Assembly (NCBI GenBank): GCA_030630695.1
Contig: DAOVMP010000045.1
Coordinates: 1-5,554, forward strand
Origin: Candidatus Woesearchaeota archaeon
GTDB lineage: Archaea; Nanobdellota; Nanobdellia; Woesearchaeales; ARS49
Length of the DNA stretch: 5,554 nt
Direction of reading: 5' to 3'
The notes below the pieces were generated by a model. It searched no databases. It was not told the origin of the DNA and worked only from the letters and a program-made list of their open reading frames with translations. Below, piece by piece: positions 1-5,554 of this stretch (within the stretch, counting starts at the first letter, position 1; each line of letters opens with the position of its first letter). A program made the position numbers and the translations under genes.

Positions 1-2437
1 CTTTCCCTCCTTTTTTTCCTATTTTTGATTCAATCGGGCCTTCTAGCTTTTTTTCTTTTCCATCTCCAAATAGCCATTTTTCTGCAGGGCCTCTTACATT
101 TTTGCACATTGCTACTCTCATTTCTTCTATTTTTTCTTCTTGTTCTTTGTCTGTTGCTGCAGCAGCAGCTATAGGAAGTATAATTGCAGCAGCAACTCCA
201 TCAAGTGCACTTAGTAAGCCAGTAAAGGTATTTTTATACCCGCACATTTTTCTTGCTTGTTCTGTATATTTTTCTACATCATCTATCCATGCCATCCAGT
301 TCATTGCTTTGCGCATTTCATGGTCAATGTCTTTTTCAATATTTTCATATAATTCTCCGATTGGTAAATCATAAAATTCTAAATTTACATCTATTATTTC
401 TTTTTCATCTGCTTTTGAAAAATAACTTCCAATTTTTGTTGCAATGTGTATTGGACAGCTAAAACTCATGTTATTAACAGAAAATGCAGCAAGTTCTAGT
501 GTTATTACCATGTATGGGTCTGTGTTTTTATAGCCGTTGTTCATCATTTGTATTTCTGCAATTCCGTCTAATGTTCCAGAACATTCTGATAAAGAGGTAT
601 CAATTGATGTAAACACAGGTTCTGCGTTATCATTTGTAGTATCTAAATGAATATGACAGTAAATTAATTGTTCTTTTTGTTCTGTTGTGCTTCGATCGAT
701 TAGTTTAGGAGAGCATTCTACTGTTGAATCCCAATACTCAAGAGAGGTATCTGTTGTTATTCCATAGATTAACATGTCATGAACATAGATTTTTTTATTT
801 CCTGCGCGGTCAATTAATACAAACTCGACAGTTGCATTGTCAGGTCCTGATTTTGTTATTGTTTGTGTAAAATCACATGTTCTTATTGTCTCTCCTCCGC
901 ATGTTCCTGGTGTGTATCCTCCTCCTAATTCAGTAAAGTTAGCATAGGCATAATGTGTTCCTTGAGTTTTGATTTTAAATTCAACAGTGTCTCCTTTTAC
1001 TGTTTTTTCACCGTATTCTGCAAATGCATGTGTTACTGAAAATGAGAAATCTTTTATTGTTGGTGCTTGTTTGTCTATTCGTATTGTTTTTTCAAGTGAA
1101 CTTACAATTGGATTGTCTAAATCATCTCGTGTTGACGGGCTTAACCGGATTGTATAGTCGCGGTCTGCAACTTTTGGTTCTACTTCCCATGTGCATTCCC
1201 ATACATCTCCTACTTTTATATGGCATTCATCTGCTCTGTGTTGTGTTGAATATTTTCTTCCTAAGTTAGATAAATCCATGTAAACGTGTTTTTTAAACAA
1301 ACCTGCTCCTGCTTCGCGAATTTCAAGTTTTATCTGGCCTTTTTTAGATATTAACATAGTTCCGTCGTCGTCTGTGAAGTTTGTTTCTATTTTTACTCCT
1401 TCTGGTCCTAAATCATCCAGAGGAAGATAGCATGTTTTTGTTTCTATTGCTTCATTTCCTAGATCGTCTGTTGCTCGAATAGTTACTTGGCATGTGGCGG
1501 GACTTGTTATTGCAATGTCTTTCCATACATAATTGTCTCCATAGATTTCATCAGGTGTTTTTTCTCCTGTTAGAGATGGGTTTAATGATGATAAATCTGC
1601 AAAAACAGTATCAATATCGCCGCCTAAAATAACTGCCTCTATACTTCCCACTACACTCGCTCCTGTTCTTATTCCTGTCATATCAAAGCCGTCTGCATCT
1701 TTGACATGAACTTCTGTTATTTGCGGTCCTTGATTGTCTATTTCATATTCTTTACAAAAAGGATCGCTTTGTTGATTTATCATATCTGTTGCAATTACGC
1801 ATAGATTTATTTTTTCATAGTCTGAAACAGAACGAGTGTAATCAATAGAGTTTTCTTTTAAACAAAGTTCTCTTTGTCCTGCTTCTGCTGCAATTTTTTG
1901 ATTATTCACGTAAAAAGCAATTTCTTGTATTCCTGAGCAAGAATCAGTATTTCCTGTTGTTGTGGAATAATCTTCTGCTTTGTAGGATAGTGTTACTTTA
2001 TTGTTTGTTCCTCGTAATGGATCAATGTCAAAGTTAGTTACAACAGGAGCAAGATTATCAACTATTATTGTTTTGTCAACTGTTTCAATAACATTTGAGT
2101 CTGCGTCTAATAATTCGATTCTGATTTGTTTTTGTCCAGAATAGGGTCCTGTCATTTCATAACGGCATTTGTAAGTTGTTGGTCCTATTGTTGAACAGCT
2201 TTGGAATCTTTCACTTATTCCTGAGTGATATATTTTTAATCTTCGTGCAGCAACTTCCAGAGAAGGACTGCCGAACATTTCTGCTGTTGCTTCGATTATT
2301 ATCTGGTCAGAACTTCTTGCATAGCCGTTTATATCGTCCACTCCAGAGTATTTTGTTATATCCATTTGTGCAGCATAGGCAGGTGTAAGCATTATTACAA
2401 GCATTACCATCATTGCTGCGATTATTTTTATTTTCAT
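1..2437 (-). CDS. Secreted multi-domain Ig-like surface protein, C-terminus beyond the window
   Basis: This frame is open from the ATG at 2437 to the window edge: 812 codons read by hand with no stop or frameshift, so the protein is incomplete at its C-terminus. Residues 1-23 form a Sec signal peptide (MKIKI, hydrophobic core, then TPAYAA before Gln24). Residues 24 to about 565 are beta-type sequence with the boundary motif D-x-x-[AG]-P at residues 127, 234, 341 and 455, and Ig-like strand motifs such as ATDDLGN (322) and IDRAGN (542). Residues 566-690 are a further Cys-containing region, 695-732 look helical, 738-761 is an Ala-rich hydrophobic segment, and a charged Lys/Glu tail follows. There are 18 cysteines, mostly in close pairs that could form disulfides. 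The start is fixed by the signal peptide and by the ATGA overlap with the preceding gene, which implies translational coupling. I infer an extracellular structural or adhesive role. I do not recognise the C-terminal region, and no catalytic motif is visible. Confidence 0.9.
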   Translation of the reverse strand, partial: MKIKIIAAMMVMLVIMLTPAYAAQMDITKYSGVDDINGYARSSDQIIIEATAEMFGSPSLEVAARRLKIYHSGISERFQSCSTIGPTTYKCRYEMTGPYSGQKQIRIELLDADSNVIETVDKTIIVDNLAPVVTNFDIDPLRGTNNKVTLSYKAEDYSTTTGNTDSCSGIQEIAFYVNNQKIAAEAGQRELCLKENSIDYTRSVSDYEKINLCVIATDMINQQSDPFCKEYEIDNQGPQITEVHVKDADGFDMTGIRTGASVVGSIEAVILGGDIDTVFADLSSLNPSLTGEKTPDEIYGDNYVWKDIAITSPATCQVTIRATDDLGNEAIETKTCYLPLDDLGPEGVKIETNFTDDDGTMLISKKGQIKLEIREAGAGLFKKHVYMDLSNLGRKYSTQHRADECHIKVGDVWECTWEVEPKVADRDYTIRLSPSTRDDLDNPIVSSLEKTIRIDKQAPTIKDFSFSVTHAFAEYGEKTVKGDTVEFKIKTQGTHYAYANFTELGGGYTPGTCGGETIRTCDFTQTITKSGPDNATVEFVLIDRAGNKKIYVHDMLIYGITTDTSLEYWDSTVECSPKLIDRSTTEQKEQLIYCHIHLDTTNDNAEPVFTSIDTSLSECSGTLDGIAEIQMMNNGYKNTDPYMVITLELAAFSVNNMSFSCPIHIATKIGSYFSKADEKEIIDVNLEFYDLPIGELYENIEKDIDHEMRKAMNWMAWIDDVEKYTEQARKMCGYKNTFTGLLSALDGVAAAIILPIAAAAATDKEQEEKIEEMRVAMCKNVRGPAEKWLFGDGKEKKLEGPIESKIGKKGGK
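743..2368 (-). repeat. Array of about five Ig-like domains encoded in the secreted protein
   Basis: The unit boundary reads DNLAP (residue 127), DNQGP (234), DDLGP (341) and DKQAP (455), spaced 107, 107 and 114 residues, each at the end of a hydrophobic beta strand such as KTIIVDNLAP or KTIRIDKQAP. The segment before the first boundary (24-126) and the one after the last (455 to about 565) are of similar size, giving about five units. The DNA copies are diverged, so this is an old duplication within the protein rather than a recent DNA repeat. Confidence 0.75.
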
Positions 2438-4614
2438 TTAAGTTCTGGCTCCAGATAATTTCGATATAGTGTTGAATATGTCTGCATTTTGCTGATTTGT
2501 TCTAAATCTTCAATCTTGCGGTTGCTTTTAGGTAGTTTATCGAGTGCAAAATAGAGATAATTAAATGTGATTGTGTCAGAAGAATCAAGCATGTCTTTTG
2601 TTAGTTCCCATTCAAATTCTGCAGTTCCTGTTGGAAGCGGTTGTTTTTTGTCAAATACAATGTCTTCTGCAGGTATGTAAATTCTTTTTGGGTCTGCATA
2701 TGGTCCTGCATCAAACACACGAAGATCTTTTGGTATTATAACTGCAGGGTATGGGTATCTATAATTAAATATTTTGATTTTGTATTTTCCTGGAAGCATT
2801 TTTATGTTTTTAGAATTGTCTCGCGGCGGGTCTCCGCACGGTATTTTTGCTTTGATTATTCCTCCGCATACTTGTGCAGAGGTCATAAATGGTTCTTCTA
2901 AGTCTGATGTTTCTCTTTCAAGCATTATGAGTGTTTCTTCATCTCTTTGCGGGTGTGCTTTTCCTGTTTCGTCTAAACTCCAGGCATTTTGTCCTGTTTT
3001 TTTGATTAACCATTTCATTGTATTAATATCAACAAGCCGGTATGGCTCTAGTGTCATCATGATTGTTTGTTCTTCTGAGCTTGCAGTGTCTGCAAGGGAA
3101 TTGGCAGGATGATATCTATTTTTTTCTGCAAGAATCATTCCTCCTAAGCATTGAGGAAGTTGTGTAACCAGTTCGCCGTTAGAAGTTGTTCCTATGTTGC
3201 AGCTTTCTTGTCCGCAGTTAAATGCCAGTTGGACATCATCAATTAATTGTTGTGTTTTGCCGTTAGTTACTTTTATTGTGAAGTTTTTAGAGTTCCAGTG
3301 TTCTTTTTTGCAGAGCATGGTGTTAGAAGATATATCAAGCATTTGCATTCTTTGATAGTCTGATTTCATTGGTTGATTAGCACGCATATTATGTTCTATA
3401 AAGAATCTGAATGTGTATCCTTCTCCTTTGAATGCATCAGGATTAGTGACTTCAATAAGTGTTGGAAAGCTCAGGTCATATGCAAAATTGTATCGTTGTA
3501 TTCCTATGACCAGTCCTATCATCGGCATTGTGCTTACTGCATTTTCTGCTTGGCATACTTGTCCTGGACATACGTCGATGTAGGGAGTCCACCAATCTAG
3601 GTAATTGAAATTTATTGCAAGGTTTGGATGTCGTTCTATTAAGTCTTCGTCTAATAAAACTGCAGTATTGCGGTTATATAATGTTCTGTGTAGGTCTGGG
3701 TCGATTATTCCTACTGGTGCATCTCTGTTTTTGTAGTTTCGTGTTCCTGGAATCTGTAGTAAGGGAATATAGCTCATAAGCATGCCTTTTAGTTTTTCTT
3801 TTATCTGTGGTTCTGTCCATATTGTTCCTGCTCCTAGTCCAATGTCTAGTTCAGATATTGGCGGCAGAGCATCTGCATCTAATCGTGAGAAAACAGAGAT
3901 TAGCTGGTTAGTGTATTTTTCGAGATAGCCGTATTGGCTTTGCAGTTCTACTAGTTTTGTTGATACATCGTATATTTCTTTTAAATTTAGTCCAATATTT
4001 GCTGCATAATCTGATATTTCAAATGTTGTTGTTCCTTTTTTCACATGCAGAGGATATTCGACGTAAAATACTATGTTTTTTTGTCCTATTGTGACTTTTG
4101 TTTCAGGAGGTTTTGTTTTTGAAAATGTGTAGCCTTTGAATGATCTGAATGTTCCTAAGCAGTTTTCGAGGTTTTGGTCCATATATGTTTCAAGTTGTTT
4201 TTTTATCTGGTTCAGTGTGGGTCTTTTGCTGCCAAAGTCACAGTTAGAAAAACAATCGTTTTGTGATTCCATATGCCACCAGTATGGTATGATTAAGTCA
4301 GAATTTTTTGAGAACTGTACTGCATTGCCGTCTGTTGGATCAAATGGATTATATGCAAAGCCTGTTGTGTCTATGTATCCGCCGTGCTCTCCTAGTTTGA
4401 TTAATGATTCTTTTGCAATTTGTCCGATACAAGAACGAACATACTGTCGTATTGGTTCTGCTTCTGTAGGCACTGTTTGTAGTCTGGGAAGTTCTGCTTG
4501 TTCTATACTTCTTGATTCTTGAACAGAATATATGTAGATTGTGATGCCTACTGCTAGTAGAAGTATTATTCCTATCACTATGAATAGGGTTACTTGTCCT
4601 CTTTTGTTATTCAT
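2434..4614 (-). CDS. Large exported protein anchored by a type IV pilin-like N-terminus
   Basis: The product has 726 residues. It begins MNNKRG|QVTLFIVIGI: a short basic leader ending in Gly6, then Gln and about 22 hydrophobic residues. This resembles archaeal class III (type IV pilin-like) signal peptides, which are cut after Gly by a prepilin peptidase and leave an N-terminal membrane helix. The Glu normally at +5 is Phe here, so processing is uncertain and the segment could be a plain anchor. The rest should lie outside the cell. It has 12 cysteines, including close pairs at 121/125, 349/354 and 467/472, and two 'WW' sites (112-113 and 341-342). Residues 444-505 resemble a carboxypeptidase regulatory-like (transthyretin/Ig-type) fold, with GTTSNGELVTQLPQC near its centre. 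It is far longer than true pilins, so a surface structural or adhesive role is more likely than a filament subunit. It is the first gene of an operon whose second gene starts within its stop codon. No enzyme motif was recognised. Confidence 0.93.
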   Translation of the reverse strand: MNNKRGQVTLFIVIGIILLLAVGITIYIYSVQESRSIEQAELPRLQTVPTEAEPIRQYVRSCIGQIAKESLIKLGEHGGYIDTTGFAYNPFDPTDGNAVQFSKNSDLIIPYWWHMESQNDCFSNCDFGSKRPTLNQIKKQLETYMDQNLENCLGTFRSFKGYTFSKTKPPETKVTIGQKNIVFYVEYPLHVKKGTTTFEISDYAANIGLNLKEIYDVSTKLVELQSQYGYLEKYTNQLISVFSRLDADALPPISELDIGLGAGTIWTEPQIKEKLKGMLMSYIPLLQIPGTRNYKNRDAPVGIIDPDLHRTLYNRNTAVLLDEDLIERHPNLAINFNYLDWWTPYIDVCPGQVCQAENAVSTMPMIGLVIGIQRYNFAYDLSFPTLIEVTNPDAFKGEGYTFRFFIEHNMRANQPMKSDYQRMQMLDISSNTMLCKKEHWNSKNFTIKVTNGKTQQLIDDVQLAFNCGQESCNIGTTSNGELVTQLPQCLGGMILAEKNRYHPANSLADTASSEEQTIMMTLEPYRLVDINTMKWLIKKTGQNAWSLDETGKAHPQRDEETLIMLERETSDLEEPFMTSAQVCGGIIKAKIPCGDPPRDNSKNIKMLPGKYKIKIFNYRYPYPAVIIPKDLRVFDAGPYADPKRIYIPAEDIVFDKKQPLPTGTAEFEWELTKDMLDSSDTITFNYLYFALDKLPKSNRKIEDLEQISKMQTYSTLYRNYLEPELK
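2449..2452 (-). promoter_or_regulatory. Weak internal ribosome binding site GGAG before the Ig-array gene
   Basis: GGAG lies 11 bases before the ATG at 2437, inside the last codons of the preceding gene. The spacing is long, so re-initiation by ribosomes finishing at the overlapping ATGA may matter more than this site. Confidence 0.35.
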
Positions 4615-4618
4615 ACAT

Positions 4619-4623
4619 CCCCC
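4619..4623 (-). promoter_or_regulatory. Possible ribosome binding site GGGGG before the 726-residue gene
   Basis: GGGGG lies four bases before the ATG at 4614 and could pair with the CCUCC core of 16S rRNA using one G-U pair. The spacing is short. An out-of-frame ATG at 4618 overlaps this site and meets a stop after three codons, so it does not compete as a gene start. Confidence 0.45.
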
Positions 4624-4666
4624 TTTTTCTACCTACTTCGCTATAATAGGAATTTTGTAGAAAGGG
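4619..4666. repeat. Imperfect inverted repeat between TATA box and start codon
   Basis: On the minus strand CCCTTTCTAC (4666 to 4657) is matched by GTAGAAA (4632 to 4626), then AA, then GGG within 4623-4619: ten pairs with a two-base bulge and a 24-base spacer. The left arm touches the TATA box and the right arm covers the possible ribosome binding site. It could be an operator for a dimeric repressor. An RNA hairpin hiding the GGGGG would need transcription to start upstream of the TATA box proposed here. A chance occurrence in AT-rich DNA is possible. Confidence 0.35.
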
Positions 4667-4674
4667 TATTTAAA
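4667..4674 (-). promoter_or_regulatory. Archaeal TATA box for the two-gene surface operon
   Basis: The minus strand reads TTTAAATA, matching the archaeal TATA consensus (TTTAWATA), with AT-rich GTTAAA just upstream where the BRE element would lie. The expected start of transcription about 25 bp downstream is near 4645, giving a leader of roughly 30 nt before the ATG at 4614. A poorer alternative, TATTATAG at 4641-4648, would give an almost leaderless mRNA. Confidence 0.6.
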
Positions 4675-4721
4675 TTTAACTGTTTTTTATGAGTGAAATC
4701 ATCTTTTTTTACCCATAATTA

Positions 4722-4729
4722 TTTATAAT
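4722..4729 (+). promoter_or_regulatory. Archaeal TATA box giving a leaderless mRNA for the plus-strand gene
   Basis: The plus strand reads TTTATAAT, centred about 25 bp before the ATG at 4750. Archaeal transcription usually begins 22-27 bp from the TATA centre, which places the start at or next to the A of the start codon. The bases between (CTTAATAAGTAATTCTAAT) contain no GGAG- or GGTG-like site, which agrees with leaderless translation. Confidence 0.65.
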
Positions 4730-4749
4730 CCTTAATAAGTAATTCTAAT

Positions 4750-5424
4750 ATGGATAAAGCTTTGTTAGATTTTGTAAAAAAGCACTCAAAAATGCCTTTG
4801 CCTGAGCTAAAGCTTGAATTGATGAAAAGAGGTTTTTCAGCATATCAGATTGATCAGGCAATGAAAAAAGTTAAAGCAAAAAGACAGAGTTTTTTTGTTT
4901 ATTTTATTGCTTTATTGATAATTGTTATTTTTTTAATTATAATTGGTTTGATTTTTGTTTCTTTTATCCAGCCTGCGGAAAAACTGACAAAAATAAAAAT
5001 CGAACCAGAATCTCAAGAGCAAAAATACATGGCGGTTCCGTCTGAAAGACCTGAAGCTCCTGAAGCTCCTTTTTTTGAAGAGGAAATCGAGCAAAAAGAG
5101 ATAATACAAAAAGAAACAATAGAAGAATTTATTCAAACAACAACTCCGTCTAAAACTCTTGAAGAAATCAGAAAAATAAGTGATATTAATCCTGCTCAAG
5201 CATTAGAAGAATGCAGTAAGTTAGAGAATAAAGACAAATGTATCGAATTAGTTGCAAAAAACTCAAACAATGTAAATGCCTGTAATGAAATAAATGATAA
5301 TTACATAAAAGACAATTGTTTTTATTTTTTTGGACAGGCAAATAAGCAATATTGTAATAATATTATTTCTATTGACAAAAGAAATGAGTGTATAATGATT
5401 GCTGAGATACAGGAAATTAAGTAA
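4750..5424 (+). CDS. Single-pass membrane protein: UBA-like N-domain, outer Cys-pair repeats
   Basis: The product has 224 residues. Residues 1-43 look like three short helices, with KRGFSAYQIDQAMKKV reminiscent of the 'GF...' loop and last helix of UBA-like domains. A basic stretch (KKVKAKRQ, 39-46) precedes one strong membrane helix at about 48-73. The positive-inside rule puts the N-terminus in the cytoplasm and the rest outside. Residues 74-140 are a polar, acidic linker containing PEAPEAP and many Glu/Lys. Residues 155-218 hold six cysteines (155, 164, 178, 190, 202, 214) forming three units of C-x2-[LI]-...-[KR]-[DN]-x-C-[IF], a repeat style I recall from uncharacterised DPANN membrane proteins. 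The ATG is favoured because a TATA box lies about 25 bp upstream and no ribosome binding site is present, which fits a leaderless mRNA. It diverges from the large operon and its 3' end overlaps a convergent gene by 8 bp. Its biochemical role is unknown; linking an inner domain to a surface complex is inference. Confidence 0.92.
   Translation: MDKALLDFVKKHSKMPLPELKLELMKRGFSAYQIDQAMKKVKAKRQSFFVYFIALLIIVIFLIIIGLIFVSFIQPAEKLTKIKIEPESQEQKYMAVPSERPEAPEAPFFEEEIEQKEIIQKETIEEFIQTTTPSKTLEEIRKISDINPAQALEECSKLENKDKCIELVAKNSNNVNACNEINDNYIKDNCFYFFGQANKQYCNNIISIDKRNECIMIAEIQEIK
5212..5403 (+). repeat. Three Cys-pair repeats of about 24 residues
   Basis: The units start at Cys155, Cys178 and Cys202 (period 23-24). 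The first reads CSKLENKDKCIELVA; the second CNEINDNYIKDNCFYFFG; the third CNNIISIDKRNECIMIA. Each has Cys, a small polar pair, Leu/Ile, a charged loop, [KR][DN]xC, then a hydrophobic helix end. The first unit is three residues shorter between its cysteines. The pairs lie on the predicted outer side of the membrane and could be disulfides staple-linking helical hairpins, or metal ligands. Confidence 0.75.
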
Positions 5425-5554
5425 ACACAGGTTCTAATTCTTCTCTAAACATGTCAGAATATTGTTTTGTTTTTCCCATTTCATCAAGACCAACACATGG
5501 GGGATATGCGCATCCAACATTATCAAGGCATGTTGGTGTCGGGACTTCTAAGAC
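5417..5554 (-). CDS. C-terminal 45 residues of an unidentified gene
   Basis: Read on the minus strand, the frame is open from the right edge of the window to a TAA at 5419-5417. The visible residues begin VLEVPTPTCLDNVGCAYPPC and end EELEPVFT. Three cysteines fall within 12 residues (C-x5-C-x4-C), next to prolines, which resembles the Cys-containing exported proteins beside it more than a cytoplasmic enzyme. The stop lies inside the last codons of the plus-strand gene, so the two 3' ends converge and overlap by 8 bp. The start and most of the protein are outside the window. Support comes from the open frame, from its position filling the space after the plus gene, and from coding-like composition; a chance open frame of this length is possible. 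Confidence 0.6.
   Translation of the reverse strand, partial: VLEVPTPTCLDNVGCAYPPCVGLDEMGKTKQYSDMFREELEPVFT
5462..5474 (+). terminator. Possible T-rich terminator after the plus-strand gene
   Basis: TTGTTTTGTTTTT lies about 40 bases after the stop at 5424. Archaeal terminators are often simple T-rich tracts on the non-template strand without a hairpin. It sits antisense to the convergent gene, so the T content may only reflect Lys/Asn codons there. Confidence 0.25.

Noticed and set aside
153..196. Inverted repeat GTTGCTGC ... GCAGCAAC with a CTGCAG core
   Set aside because: It is explained by runs of Ala codons in the hydrophobic segment and adjoining residues of the minus-strand gene, inside coding sequence.
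102..1269. Plus-strand open frames at 102-374, 253-462, 969-1157 and 1024-1269
   Set aside because: They lie antisense inside the continuous minus-strand Ig-array gene, are Leu/Ser/Phe-rich as expected of its complement, and overlap each other.
2176..4522. Plus-strand open frames at 2176-2388, 2641-2901, 2774-3112, 3373-3600 and 4136-4522
   Set aside because: They are shadows of the two minus-strand genes, with low-complexity hydrophobic translations and no promoter or ribosome binding site seen.
1..4630. Strong T-rich plus strand to about 4630, then A-rich plus strand
   Set aside because: The switch follows gene direction (purine-rich coding strands) and needs no origin or transfer event.
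4703..4710. T-run before the plus-strand gene as a terminator
   Set aside because: No plus-strand transcript is known to end there, and short T-runs are common in this AT-rich DNA.
5050..5070. Tandem 9-bp repeat CCTGAAGCT
   Set aside because: Two copies encode the PEAPEAP linker; a small in-frame coding repeat, not a separate element.
4933..5199. Minus-strand 88-residue open frame
   Set aside because: It is antisense to the membrane protein gene, and its Phe/Arg/Ser-rich sequence simply mirrors the Lys/Glu-rich linker.

Overview
The window looks like a piece of an archaeal chromosome, most likely from a small-genome DPANN lineage such as Woesearchaeota or Pacearchaeota. The grounds are a pilin-like 'KRGQVTLFIVIGI' N-terminus, archaeal TATA boxes, one apparently leaderless gene, AT-rich coding DNA, and a Cys-pair repeat style that I associate from memory with such genomes. 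The genus cannot be named. TGA is used as a stop, so the ordinary code applies. I see no RNA genes, mobile elements, CRISPR arrays or phage genes.

Layout. Positions 1-4614 hold two large minus-strand genes read as one operon. The first (4614 to 2434) encodes a 726-residue protein tethered by a type IV pilin-like N-terminus with a large Cys-containing outer part. Its TGA stop overlaps the ATG of the second gene by 4 bp (ATGA). The second gene starts at 2437 and runs off the left edge. I read 812 codons without a stop: a Sec signal peptide, about five Ig-like beta domains with a ~107-residue period, then a Cys-containing domain, a helical stretch and an Ala-rich hydrophobic segment. A 135-bp divergent promoter region (4615-4749) follows. 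A plus-strand gene (4750-5424) encodes a 224-residue membrane protein with a small UBA-like three-helix domain, one membrane helix, an acidic linker and three C-terminal Cys-pair repeats. It converges with, and overlaps by 8 bp, the 3' end of another minus-strand gene, of which only the last 45 residues are in view (5417-5554).

Working together (inference). All four products look exported or membrane-anchored, and three (or four) have paired cysteines in segments predicted to lie outside the cell. The simplest reading is a cell-surface module: a membrane-anchored large protein co-translated with a secreted Ig-array partner, beside a divergently transcribed membrane protein that could link an inner three-helix domain to an outer disulfide-rich domain. 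No catalytic motif was recognised, so the function (adhesion, envelope structure, host contact) remains open.
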